Source: JBKCUK01 sp046318415 | GTDB taxonomy: Bacteria > Pseudomonadota > Alphaproteobacteria > Caedimonadales > Caedimonadaceae | Direction: 5' to 3' | Assembly (NCBI GenBank): GCA_046318415.1 | Contig: JBKCUK010000013.1 | Location: 1-48,703 of the forward strand | Length of the DNA: 48,703 nucleotides | In this document: positions 34,931-43,535 of the stretch, one piece after another | How the letters are laid out: each line of letters opens with the position of its first letter | Position numbering within the stretch: position 1 is the first letter of the stretch | Program-made: the position numbers and the translations under genes | Notes under the pieces: generated by a model | The model's database searches: none | The model's input: only the letters and a program-made list of their open reading frames with translations | Told to the model about the DNA's origin: nothing

Positions 34931-37414
34931 TTAGCGTTCCATGAGGGCATCAACCCAAGGATGTTCACGTTTAAACCGCGTATTGCGTTCGCCCAGGTGA
35001 CTTATGATCACTGTACGCAGTTCATCGGGAATGTTGCGCACAGCCTCAATGCGCTCAATATCTGGTTCTGTTTTCTCGGCGACTTTGGCGATAAGTGACA
35101 TTTTTCTGACCAGTTTTGCTTTTGTTGTAGCAAGTTTTTTTAGTTCTTCTTGCTGTTCGGCCCTAAGGTTAGAGGATGCCGTGAGTTCTTGCTCTTCTTC
35201 TTGAATGACGCGCACTTTCGCTTCAAGGAGTCCGTACTTAATCCGAAGCACCTTTCGTTTGCCATGGTGCATTTTTTTAACCGCCTTCAGAGATTCTCTC
35301 GCTGCAAGCCACAGGGGGTGTTTGCGCAAGACGAGGCTGATAAGCTCTTGCGCATTTTTTGAGTTTTCTAGCCCGACGCTGACAAAGCTATATTTCTTGT
35401 AGGGGGCGTCCAAATGGTCTTCCGAATAATAAGGGGTGCGAGAGTGCCCAATATCATCTTTATTGTAAGCATCGTTGATCCACCAAATAGATAATAAATC
35501 GCAGTTCTTTCGACAGATGATGTTTACAAGAATTCCTGGTTTTTCAAGAGATTCAAGCAATAAGACCGTTTTTTCTATGAGGGCAAATAACGGTTGGTAA
35601 AGATTGGCGAGATCCGGCAATTTAGGCAGCAAACTGGGCGCCATTTGGTCATGGGGTTGTTCTTGAGGGTTATGCCTCATCGTTAAACCTAAATATTCTC
35701 CGGCTACCTCATGGAGTTTTGAGAGCAGAATGCACAGATCAGATTGTTCTTCCGCTTCAGATCGCCCGGGAGAGGAATGTGCAGCAAGGGGTGCTCTGGC
35801 AACTCTCGTAAATAGGGACATAAGGGAAGGGAGGTGGGCACTTTTAATGCGCCAATAACATGCCTCTGCCATGTCATCTCTGAATATGCCTTTATTCTCC
35901 TCCAGTATCTCGGCTAAGTCAAGCATGGCTGTAAGATTGCCACGTTCTGCGGCTTTGCGATACCAGGTGATGGCTTCTTGATTCCTCGTTTTGTAATGAT
36001 CCGCATCCCCATCAACTTCTCGCAACATTCTGGCTAAGTTCAGCATGGCTACAACGTTTTCACGCTCTGCTGCTTTACGATACCAATAGAGGGCCTTTTT
36101 TTCCCTTGAGGCTTTGGTGTCCCGCACGCCGCGACCTTGCTTTAACATTTCGGCTAAGTTATTCATGGCTACTGGAAAGCCACGTTCTGCGGCTTTGTGA
36201 TACCAAAAAACGGCCTCCTGATCCCAGGATGCCAGACGCGGCATGCCGCCATGCCTTTGTTGCAGCATCCATGCTAGGTTGTTCATCGCTAAATGATCAC
36301 CCTGTTCTGCTGCTTTTCTGTACCAAAACATGGCTTCTTGACGTTGAGTATCTTGATTGAGCTGAGATTCGCATCCTTTTTGTAGCATGCAACCCAGGTT
36401 CGTCATGGCAAGTCTACAGCCCTTTTCAGCTGCCTTGCGCAACCATAAAATGGCTTCTTGGTTTTTGGTTGCTTGATCCGCTTCACAGCCACGACCTTGA
36501 TGCAAGAGCGAGGCGATATTGACCATTGCGGCTATATTGCCTCTTTCAGCAGCATTGCGATACCATTCTAACGCCTGATAATCCCTGAAATTTTGATGGC
36601 CGTCCTGCTCCAAATGGGGTTGATTGCTGTACATGTGGCCCAGGTGAAACATGGCCACTGTATGACCACGCTCTATTGCGTGGGTTAGGTGTTCTATCCC
36701 TTTAGCCACATTAGCTTCCCTAGAGCCCAAATCAAGGATCTCATGCTTGAGGAAATGATAGGCACACACATGGGCCTCGGTGTGGTTTTGTTCGGCCAAA
36801 TCTAAGATGGTGCGCGTTAAAGCTGGTCGATCCCTTAAAAGCTGCGGCTTAACTACAGCGCTAGCACTTGCCCGCCGCAGGTCTTCAAGGATCCAGTTTT
36901 CAAACGACGTGTCCCATGCCAAGAGATCAATTTTCGAGATCCCAAAAGGCCATATCCCCTGGTAGATATGAGTAATCACTTTATTTTGCGCGTCTTCATC
37001 TCCTGCATTCGCCTTTTGAATCCATTCCGCTGCTTCAGCCTCACCTTGGGGCAGGGGGATAGATTCTTCAAGCTGAGCGGTTTCTTGGGGGAATGGATCG
37101 GCATGTGAGTCATCCCCAGAAGCGAAAAAGAGGGAAAGGGGGGAGTTTTCCGGGCCACTGAGGTGTGGGCTATTTTGCTCTCGTTGTTCAACATGGTCAG
37201 AACCCGTTCGGTGAACCTCTTGCGATGTTGGTTCATTTTGTGTTCTAGACGCAACCAACGCAGATGCCGATGTTTCTTCATACATACGTTTTTTGCTGGG
37301 TCGAGTCGTCTCTCCCCAGGTTTCTGATGCCTTTGCATGACAGGTGGCTATGAAACTCATGAAAAGCACGAATAAGAAAGAATGGAGAGAATAATTCATA
37401 AAAGAGTGCATCAT
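34931..37414 (-). CDS. Exported Sel1-repeat protein, copy 1
   Basis: 827 residues. The ATG at 37414 has AAGGA eight bases upstream; an ATG five codons later is also possible. Signal peptide near residues 6-27 (YSLHSFLFVLFMSFIATCHA). A disordered acidic/basic region with PSKKRMYEETSAS follows. About residues 210-560 hold some nine Sel1-like repeats (AAERGNIAAMVNIASLLHQG; AAEQGDHLAMNNLAWMLQQ), each lengthened by about eight residues. Sel1 repeats are helical scaffolds for protein contacts and occur in Legionella effectors. A C-terminal domain from about residue 580 is shared with the 37855 protein (KLHEVAGEYLGLTMRHNPQ, LPKLPDLANLYQPL, then a coiled coil, and a terminal FKREHPWVDAL). That domain is of no family I know. 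Function unknown. Confidence 0.9.
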   Translation of the reverse strand: MMHSFMNYSLHSFLFVLFMSFIATCHAKASETWGETTRPSKKRMYEETSASALVASRTQNEPTSQEVHRTGSDHVEQREQNSPHLSGPENSPLSLFFASGDDSHADPFPQETAQLEESIPLPQGEAEAAEWIQKANAGDEDAQNKVITHIYQGIWPFGISKIDLLAWDTSFENWILEDLRRASASAVVKPQLLRDRPALTRTILDLAEQNHTEAHVCAYHFLKHEILDLGSREANVAKGIEHLTHAIERGHTVAMFHLGHMYSNQPHLEQDGHQNFRDYQALEWYRNAAERGNIAAMVNIASLLHQGRGCEADQATKNQEAILWLRKAAEKGCRLAMTNLGCMLQKGCESQLNQDTQRQEAMFWYRKAAEQGDHLAMNNLAWMLQQRHGGMPRLASWDQEAVFWYHKAAERGFPVAMNNLAEMLKQGRGVRDTKASREKKALYWYRKAAERENVVAMLNLARMLREVDGDADHYKTRNQEAITWYRKAAERGNLTAMLDLAEILEENKGIFRDDMAEACYWRIKSAHLPSLMSLFTRVARAPLAAHSSPGRSEAEEQSDLCILLSKLHEVAGEYLGLTMRHNPQEQPHDQMAPSLLPKLPDLANLYQPLFALIEKTVLLLESLEKPGILVNIICRKNCDLLSIWWINDAYNKDDIGHSRTPYYSEDHLDAPYKKYSFVSVGLENSKNAQELISLVLRKHPLWLAARESLKAVKKMHHGKRKVLRIKYGLLEAKVRVIQEEEQELTASSNLRAEQQEELKKLATTKAKLVRKMSLIAKVAEKTEPDIERIEAVRNIPDELRTVIISHLGERNTRFKREHPWVDALMER

Positions 37415-37800
37415 TGCGCCGTCCTTGCTGCTGATTTTGCTTTGGTGCCTACATGTTTTTTGATTGAGATTGGTTGTTTATTTTTAGGTGTTAATTCACC
37501 ATCTCAAAAATGCTATGGCCTTATATAGTCGAGATATAGATTAAATTTGGTCTAAAATTCCCTTTGTATGGGGTATGGGGCATCCTAATATTGGGCACTC
37601 GAGGCGCAGGATGAGTCGTAATCGTTGTAAAAGGTTCGACAACATTTCAAAGGAAACTGGCCTTCGGGATAGAGTGTTCTTTTGCGATTGGGTCCCGACA
37701 CTCATCACGGAAACACTAGCCCGGCTATTGCCTTGCCTTGAGCATAAGAAAGCTTCATATGTCAACCATATGTAAAGATGGACGAGAGAGATGTCTCGGG
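37415..37800. other. Intergenic region between the two Sel1 genes
   Basis: 386 bases between the upstream Sel1 gene terminator (37801-37837) and the start of copy 1. It should carry the promoter of the 34931 gene. The part next to the start codon (37430-37560) is AT-rich. No gene is supported: the one long minus-strand frame here would read through the terminator. Confidence 0.5.
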
Positions 37801-37837
37801 CGGGAGAAAAAGATGAAGGGGTCTTAGAGACCCCTTC
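37801..37837 (-). terminator. Rho-independent terminator of the 37855 gene
   Basis: GAAGGGGTCT and AGACCCCTTC form a perfect 10-bp stem around a three-base loop (37815-37837). On the minus strand ATCTTTTTCTCC follows. It begins about 18 bases past the stop codon. Confidence 0.9.
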
Positions 37838-37854
37838 TCCAAATTTTGCACGCT

Positions 37855-40551
37855 TCAAAACGCAGAAAGGTTATCAATCCAAGGATTGCCTTCTCTAAAA
37901 AGTGAGTTGCGACGACCTACGTCCTGGATCACAGCAGCTTTCAGTTCATCGCGAAGGTCTTGGACTGCTTGAATATGTTCCTCATCACGCATGATTTTTT
38001 CGGCAGAATTTGTGCAAAGCTTGAGTTTGAGGTTGAGTTTTTTTTGTGCGGCGCATAAAGCGCTCAACTCTTCTTCCTGGGCCGCAGAGCGTTGCGGAAG
38101 ATGCGTCAGCATTTCTTGAAGTTCTTTTGCCGCCTTGGTTCTAGCTTCAAGAATCCTGTAGTGGGTGCGCGATTGATGCTGCGCCTCTTGTTGCATTCTT
38201 TTTACTTTATCCAGTGCGTCTTGCGCATTTATCCATAAGGGATGGGTTCCTGAAATGAGGTCCATGATTTCTTGAGCATTTTTCACGTTTTCTTCCCCAA
38301 TGGTGACAAAGTCATACACTCTCTCCTCATCCTTGAGCTTATGTTCTGCATACTTAAGGTGCAGATTGTTTGGGTTGAGGACGAGGGGGGTCGTATCGCT
38401 ATTTTTCCTCTTGATAACAGAGACCAACATATTTTGATTTTTCAGCTTTTCCATCAGAAATGCTGTTCTTTGTAGGACATCACTTAAGGGTTCGTATAAG
38501 GATGCGAATCCAGGCATCTTAGGTAGACGCCCTGCTGTCATGAGATCACTGGGTTGTTCTTCTGGGTTATGCAAGAGCGTAAGTCCTAAATACTCGCCTG
38601 ATACTTCATGAATCTTGGTTTTGAGAATTTCAAAGGAGGCCATGTGTTCTTCTGAGAGGCCTGAGGTTGTGTTATCCAACGGCACGGAAGAAACCCTCGA
38701 GAAATACGGAGACGTTATTCTCAACATTTGGCTTTTTTTGAAAAACCAATAGTAGGCTTCACTATGATCAATGGGGACGCCTTGGCCTGAATAATAGATT
38801 TGGCTCAACGAAAGCATGGCATTTGAGTCATCATTATCCGCTGCCTTGTAAAGCCAACGCAGTGCCGCCGCCATTTTATCTTGCTGTGATCCTTCAACGC
38901 CGCGGTTGGCTCGATACATTTCGGCTAACTTATACATGGCTGTGGTATGTCCGCCCTGGGCCGCCTTTAGGAGCCACTCAACAGCTTCCTTATCATCGCT
39001 CGCTTTACTTTCTGTGATTACAGAGGAGGTGAGAAGAATACGGGCGATGTTATAAGCGTCTTTAATCCCTCCCTCATTGGCGACCAAACGCAGCCATTTC
39101 GCTGCCTCTACATTGCGTTCATTTCTGTCCATTTCCAGTGATCCGCTATCAGTAAGCATAGATCCTAAAGCACGCATGGCCGAAATATCGCCTTGCTCTG
39201 CGGCTTTTCGCAGCCAATAAAGGGCCTCTGGCTGATTCTGTGCCATGCCATATCCTTCCTTCAGCATCCAGCCAAGCTCGGTCATGGCGGCAGTCGAGGA
39301 GGCTTCAGCAGCTTTTCTGAGCAATCCAATAGTTTCTGCATATAGATCTTCATGGGTCTCTGGAATGCCGTCTTCATCATACAGGATCTTGGCAAGCTCT
39401 CTTATGGCATCAATAGAGCCCCGTTCAGCAGCTATTCGAAGCCATTGCAGAGTTTGTAAGTAAAGGCTTGCCTGATTCCCTGCAATGCCACCTTCCTCTT
39501 TTAAGACATGGCCGAGCGTGGTCATGGCTCCAATGTGGCCTTTCTCAGCAGCTTGACGGAAGTAGTCGATCGCCTGTTTCTCTTGGGTTTCGTGATCACC
39601 GGTCAACCCTAACCCACCGTTAAGCATCAAACCCATGAGAAAAAAGGCATGTGTGCTGCCTACCTCAATCGCCTTCTGAAGCCATTCAAAGGCTTCCTTA
39701 TTATAATTGTGGTCTTGGATTTGATCTGTTCCCCCCCTGCGTTCCGATACCATCCAGGCAAAAGAACACATGCCGGGCACAATGCCCTTTTCAGCTGCCT
39801 TTCTGAACCAGTGCAGTGCCTCTCTATCCTGGTCAGCAGGATCTCCTGGACCCAGGCCCTCCTGCAATAAACTGCCAAGCATATACATGGCTCCGGGGTG
39901 GTCCGCATGGGCTGCGGCAGAGTAATGTTCATACACTGCCTTGAGTTTAGCTTCATTTGAAACATAGGCGAGGAAGCCGTTATGAATCAGATGTGCTGTA
40001 CATATGTGGGCTTCTGCATCATTCGCAGCAGCGCGCTCATGAATTTCTTTAAGTATGTGTGGGTTATTCCGTAAAAGATGGGGCTCATAGAGAGAGATGA
40101 CTTTCACACGCCTCCAATCCTTGACAATCCAGTCCTCCAATCTTGGATTCCATGCCAAAAAATCAATTTTGCCAGTGATATCAAGAGGAGAAGGGAAATT
40201 GTCAAGCCAGGTGATAATAAAATCTTGCATGTAAGCATCACCAGCATTGGCTTTTTCTATGAGTTTTAGAAAATCACTGGGATGCGAGAGTTGGGGTGGT
40301 TCGTTGAAGGGTGGTAGGCCGGGCTCAGGATTTGCTGTAGAGCCATCTGTGTGGTCACTTTTGCTGCGTTTTTCTGGGCTTGCCTCGTTTCTTGTGGTTT
40401 CCTTGGCTTTGCCCTTTTCATCACTTGTTCTCATTTGCTCATAGGTGCGCTTTTCTGTGGGGCCGTTTTTTCCAGCCAGCACCATCGACGGTGAGGCCGT
40501 TGATAACAGCAGGCTTAGAGTCAATAGATGCTTAAATGACGGTAAAAACAT
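37855..40551 (-). CDS. Exported Sel1-repeat protein, copy 2
   Basis: 898 residues. The ATG has GGGA seven bases upstream. Signal peptide: residues 1-26 (FKHLLTLSLLLSTASPSMVLA). It is followed by EKRTYEQMRTSD, which parallels KKRMYEETSAS of copy 1, and a basic stretch EKRSKSD. About residues 205-600 hold ten or so Sel1-like repeats (AAEKGIVPGMCSFAWMVSE; AAEQGDISAMRALGSMLTD). The C-terminal third aligns with copy 1: KIHEVSGEYLGLTLLHNPE, LPKMPGFASLYEPL, FVTIGEENVKNAQEIM, a coiled coil with LEARTKAAKELQEM, and FREGNPWIDNL at the end. It is transcribed separately from copy 1, as a terminator lies between. Function unknown; an exported scaffold or host-directed factor is likely. Confidence 0.9.
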   Translation of the reverse strand: MFLPSFKHLLTLSLLLSTASPSMVLAGKNGPTEKRTYEQMRTSDEKGKAKETTRNEASPEKRSKSDHTDGSTANPEPGLPPFNEPPQLSHPSDFLKLIEKANAGDAYMQDFIITWLDNFPSPLDITGKIDFLAWNPRLEDWIVKDWRRVKVISLYEPHLLRNNPHILKEIHERAAANDAEAHICTAHLIHNGFLAYVSNEAKLKAVYEHYSAAAHADHPGAMYMLGSLLQEGLGPGDPADQDREALHWFRKAAEKGIVPGMCSFAWMVSERRGGTDQIQDHNYNKEAFEWLQKAIEVGSTHAFFLMGLMLNGGLGLTGDHETQEKQAIDYFRQAAEKGHIGAMTTLGHVLKEEGGIAGNQASLYLQTLQWLRIAAERGSIDAIRELAKILYDEDGIPETHEDLYAETIGLLRKAAEASSTAAMTELGWMLKEGYGMAQNQPEALYWLRKAAEQGDISAMRALGSMLTDSGSLEMDRNERNVEAAKWLRLVANEGGIKDAYNIARILLTSSVITESKASDDKEAVEWLLKAAQGGHTTAMYKLAEMYRANRGVEGSQQDKMAAALRWLYKAADNDDSNAMLSLSQIYYSGQGVPIDHSEAYYWFFKKSQMLRITSPYFSRVSSVPLDNTTSGLSEEHMASFEILKTKIHEVSGEYLGLTLLHNPEEQPSDLMTAGRLPKMPGFASLYEPLSDVLQRTAFLMEKLKNQNMLVSVIKRKNSDTTPLVLNPNNLHLKYAEHKLKDEERVYDFVTIGEENVKNAQEIMDLISGTHPLWINAQDALDKVKRMQQEAQHQSRTHYRILEARTKAAKELQEMLTHLPQRSAAQEEELSALCAAQKKLNLKLKLCTNSAEKIMRDEEHIQAVQDLRDELKAAVIQDVGRRNSLFREGNPWIDNLSAF

Positions 40552-40872
40552 ATTAAGTCCCTTATCATAGAATTAATATTAATCTCCTTTAGTCAAAAAA
40601 AATGCTGATCGGATAGTTTAATTGGGGCGTTATTTGAAACCGTTTCAGTAAAATTTGTGAAATAAAATTAATTTTTGGACTTGAGTTGCGCTTTTAGAAG
40701 CAGAAACTTGATCAGTCGAAAACATACCATCCATTTTCTGACGACCATCGAGGTAGCAGGTGGGCGCCCCTTCTATAACTGGCTGCGACTGCTTCGTTAA
40801 TGGAGTGGCTCTTGGGTCTTTCACAATGTAATCTCACCTTGGGATAAACCAAAAAAGTTGAGGGAGTCGAAG
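40552..40872. other. Intergenic region between divergent genes, nothing recognised
   Basis: 321 bases between the Sel1 gene and ccmH. The first 130 bases are AT-rich and should carry the Sel1 gene promoter. No gene, hairpin with T-run, or clear promoter box was found. Confidence 0.5.
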
Positions 40873-41238
40873 GTGCCACTTGTTGTCCGGTTAGTGGGGG
40901 CCTTTTTGTTGTGCGGGCCGGTCATGGCGGATGAGGAAGTGGTGCGCCGCTTGTTCGAGGAGGTGCGTTGCCTGGAATGTGGTGGGCAGTCCATTCTCGA
41001 TGCCAATACAGCCTCTGCCCACGAATTGAAGCAGTACATCCGTGCTGAGATTGCGTCAGGCCGTTCCGCTGATGAAGTGCGGGCGCAACTCAGAGAGAGC
41101 TATGGTGAAGAGATTCTCTCGCGTCCCGTATGGGATTGGCATACGGTGTTTCTATGGCTTGCGCCCTTCATAGGGCTGCTGGCTGCAGCCCTGATGATGG
41201 TAAGACGCTTACTTTTTCATCGGATCCGGCATCACTGA
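40873..41238 (+). CDS. ccmH: Cytochrome c maturation thiol-disulfide protein CcmH
   Basis: 121 residues from GTG 40873, chosen because GGGAG lies six bases upstream; a TTG at 40858 is open but has no such site. CcmH reduces or holds apocytochrome c cysteines in the periplasm for haem attachment. Seen: a signal peptide ending PVMA, the CcmH/CycL motif RC33LEC36GGQSI, the helical bundle with SYGEEILSRPV, and one C-terminal membrane helix (HTVFLWLAPFIGLLAAALMM). Length and order suit the family. No other ccm gene is nearby, which is unusual, as ccmH commonly ends a ccmIEFGH-type operon. Its last ten codons overlap the antisense end of the next gene. Confidence 0.93.
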   Translation: MPLVVRLVGAFLLCGPVMADEEVVRRLFEEVRCLECGGQSILDANTASAHELKQYIRAEIASGRSADEVRAQLRESYGEEILSRPVWDWHTVFLWLAPFIGLLAAALMMVRRLLFHRIRHH

Positions 41239-41622
41239 AATTGTAAAGGTGCCAACGGCTTTCTCGTCCTCGTCCACGACGCCGTATTTGCAGTTATAAT
41301 AAAGCGCGTGTGTTGGATCTTTGCCACTGTGTCCACCCTTTTCCTCATCCACAATGCCCGCCCAGACTTGGGTATTTTTATTTCCTTTCAAGAAAGAAGT
41401 CACCTCTGCATCGGCGATGATGAATTTAGCCGGTTTGCCATTGGCATTGAATTTACCCGATAGGGCCTCTTTCATCTGCTTGATATCTAGGTGAGGGGGG
41501 CAGTGCTTGTGATACACATTGATGGCCTGAAACTGGCCGCCTGAACGCTTGGTGCGGTCTGTCACCGCTTCTGCTTGATGGGCGCAAGCAACGAGTAAAG
41601 CTAAGGCGAGAAAAGCACGCAT
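41209..41622 (-). CDS. Small exported protein
   Basis: 137 residues with a perfect AGGAGG eight bases before the ATG at 41622. Residues 1-19 form a signal peptide (MRAFLALALLVACAH, cleavage near AEA). The mature protein has two cysteines (HKHCPPHLD and YYNCKYG), likely a disulfide, and a short basic-acidic end (VMPDPMKK). I do not recognise a family. Its 3' end overlaps the ccmH 3' end by 30 bases, tail to tail. Divergent from the frameshifted exported-protein gene at 41856. Confidence 0.85.
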   Translation of the reverse strand: MRAFLALALLVACAHQAEAVTDRTKRSGGQFQAINVYHKHCPPHLDIKQMKEALSGKFNANGKPAKFIIADAEVTSFLKGNKNTQVWAGIVDEEKGGHSGKDPTHALYYNCKYGVVDEDEKAVGTFTISVMPDPMKK

Positions 41623-41855
41623 TAAGAAAACCTCCTGTTTTTTTATTTATGGCAATCCGCACGTTATATAAAACTGCGGCTTTTATCTAAATCATAGCAC
41701 CTATCTTTTGTCATCCATAGCACTTGCCTGAAAAAAATAGGAGGGCAATGAGTCTCGAGAGAGATTCATGCCTAAATACTTAAAAATTGAATAGAAATTA
41801 ACCTAATATCAATTCCTCTAAGTTATACTCAATCCATCAAATAAGGGAGGACTTC

Positions 41856-42372
41856 ATGAAAAAAACTCTACGCCTAGCGGCATTCATCTCTCTCACTCTG
41901 CCCATGGGTGGTACATCCGTTGCGGCGGATCTTTTTGAGGTGGTTGTCGATACGAAAGATCCCGTTGAGGTGGGTATTTTTGATGGTAGCTGCAAGCGCC
42001 TGGCCGACGAGCAAAAGAAAAAAAGATAACGTTCTCAAAACCAAAATCGTTGGCTTTATTCAAAGCATCAAAGGTGAACAGGATTGCACCACCAAAGGGA
42101 GCTATAAACTGAAGGCCAAGGACGAAAAGAATAATAAGCGAGACAGTATGAAGGTGGGCGCTGGCCAGTGGATTATGGCGTTCAAGGATATCTCGACACC
42201 CAGCGGTTATGTCCCTGCCATTTGTGCTGCTGACACCAAAAAGCCTGGCCGCATCTTGCGCCTGTATACGCCCAAGGTCGATGCAAGTAAGACCGGCTTG
42301 TTTGGATCAATTACAGGCCGCAGTGGTGGTTTTGGCCTTGCCTGCGAACAAGTCACGGCCCTGCCAAAGTAA
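41856..42372 (+). pseudogene. Exported protein interrupted by a frameshift in an A7 run
   Basis: The ATG at 41856 has GGGAGG five bases upstream and a clear signal peptide (MKKTLRLAAFISLTL, cleavage after SVAA). This frame stops at the TAA 42027-42029 after 57 codons. The downstream frame, open to 42372, continues the protein in the other phase (DNVLKTKIVGFIQSIKG). Removing one A from the run AAAAAAA at 42018-42024 joins both into one 171-residue exported protein (DEQKKKDNVL) with four cysteines. So this is a one-base insertion, a sequencing error, or a slippage site. The long conserved-looking second half with ordinary codon use suggests the break is recent or tolerated. Family unknown. Confidence 0.8.
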
Positions 42373-42779
42373 GCTAGACACGACAAAGGGCAGGGCATAA
42401 TACGTCTGCTCTGCCCGTTTTGCTTTCGCCTAAGATTCCGCGCGCGCTTTACCCACACCCGTCATCGCGCACCCAACACATTCCATCTTGTCATCGCGCG
42501 CAATAATCACCCCCTCATCATCGCGAGCAAGGGCACCGAGCGTGGCGATCCCGGCTGTTTTTCTTCCTCAGCCAAATGAACCAAGTGCTCTGTTGTCCTC
42601 TCCGCAGACCCTTGTGATCCCCGCATCCTCATGTCATCCCCGCGAAGGCGGGGATCCAGGTTGTTTTTCATTCTCTGATGCAGCGGTAACTCCAAAGAAC
42701 ATGGATTGCCGCGTCGCTAACGCTTCTCGCAATGACGAAGAAAGAGCGCGCCACCATCATCCCTCCATTTTAACACAAA
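42373..42779. other. Repeat-bearing intergenic region
   Basis: 407 bases with no gene. It contains the composite repeat at 42516-42738 (annotated separately) and, before it, further fragments of the GTCATCGCGCG type at about 42463-42505. The open frame at 42488-42853 crosses the rpsD terminator and is repeat translation. Confidence 0.6.
42516..42738 (+). repeat. Composite palindromic repeat (modules B-A-C), copy 1
   Basis: Module B (CATCGCGAGCAAGGGCACCG through GGCTGTTTTT) at 42516-42561; linker with ACCAAGTGCTCTGTTG and CCTCTCCGCAGA; module A (TGTCATCCCCGCGAAGGCGG and GGATCCAGG) at 42632-42660; linker TTGTTTTTCATTCTCTG; module C (GGATTGCCGCGTCGC through CGCAATGACGA) at 42703-42738. The same order, with matching linkers, recurs at 48283-48496. 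Confidence 0.85.
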
Positions 42780-42803
42780 ATAAAAAAGCCGCCAAAAGGC
42801 GGC
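42780..42803 (-). terminator. rpsD: Rho-independent terminator of rpsD
   Basis: On the minus strand GCCGCC-TTTT-GGCGGC is followed by TTTTTTA. It begins about 27 bases after the rpsD stop. Confidence 0.88.
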
Positions 42804-42830
42804 TTTGGTATCCAGTAACCTGTAAAAGGC

Positions 42831-43445
42831 TTAACGGGAGTAGAACTCGATAACCAGGTTGGGTTCCATCTGGGTGGCGTAAGGGACATCTTCCAGTCCT
42901 GGGCCACGCACGAAACGACCTTTGAAGCCTTTGTCCATGCTCTCGTAATAATCGGGGATGTCGCGCTCTTGGGAGGCGATGCTTTCCATGATCAACGGGA
43001 TGGTCCGTGAAGAGGTCTTGACCTCAATCTCGTCACCGTCCTTGACCAGGTATGAACCAATGTTGACGCGGCGGCCATTCACACGGATGTGACCGTGGTT
43101 TACCAGCTGACGGGCAGAAAACACGGTTGGCGCGAACTTCAAGCGAAACACAACGGCATCCAAGCGACGCTCCAGAAGCTCGATCAGGTTCTGGCTGGTG
43201 TCACCCTTGCGACGAATGGCTTCAAAATAGAAACGACGGAACTGACGCTCGCCGATGTTACCGTAGTAACCCTTCAGCTTTTGCTTTGCGGCCAGCTGCA
43301 AACCGTAGTCCTTTGGCTTGCTGCGGTTTTGACCGTGCTGACCTGGACCATAGGAGCGCACATTGACGGGGCTCTTTGCACGACCCCAAAGGTTGACGCC
43401 ATAACGGCGATCAATTTTATATTTGGATGATAGACGCTTTGTCAT
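42831..43445 (-). CDS. rpsD: 30S ribosomal protein S4
   Basis: 204 residues, full length. S4 nucleates 16S rRNA folding in the small subunit. The N-terminal domain starts MTKRLSSKYKIDRRYG and has RSYGPGQHGQ; the S4 RNA-binding domain spans about residues 92-155 (RRLDAVVFRLKFAPTVFSAR, then VNHGHIRVNGRRVNIGSY). It ends MEPNLVIEFYSR. GGAAGAG stands four to five bases before the ATG. It lies downstream of trmJ and cysS but probably has its own promoter at 43509-43535. It is not part of the alpha operon (rpsM-rpsK-rpoA), as usual in alphaproteobacteria. Confidence 0.98.
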   Translation of the reverse strand: MTKRLSSKYKIDRRYGVNLWGRAKSPVNVRSYGPGQHGQNRSKPKDYGLQLAAKQKLKGYYGNIGERQFRRFYFEAIRRKGDTSQNLIELLERRLDAVVFRLKFAPTVFSARQLVNHGHIRVNGRRVNIGSYLVKDGDEIEVKTSSRTIPLIMESIASQERDIPDYYESMDKGFKGRFVRGPGLEDVPYATQMEPNLVIEFYSR

Positions 43446-43508
43446 CGAACTCTTCCACTCATCTTTGAAAAATGTAAATGCATTTGCAGCCGCATTAACG
43501 GTCGATTC

Positions 43509-43535
43509 CTAATATGAAAAGGGGGACCTTGTCAA
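43509..43535 (-). promoter_or_regulatory. Possible promoter of rpsD
   Basis: On the minus strand a perfect TTGACA (43535-43530) is followed after 15 bases by TATTAG (43514-43509). The spacing is short, but the position, at the end of trmJ and about 65 bases before the rpsD start, is suitable. Confidence 0.4.

Noticed and set aside
37541..37858. 105-codon minus-strand frame between the Sel1 genes
   Set aside because: It would start at the Sel1 gene stop and run through a strong terminator; its composition is not protein-like.
42488..42853. 121-codon plus-strand frame
   Set aside because: It translates repeat modules, crosses the rpsD terminator and ends inside rpsD antisense.
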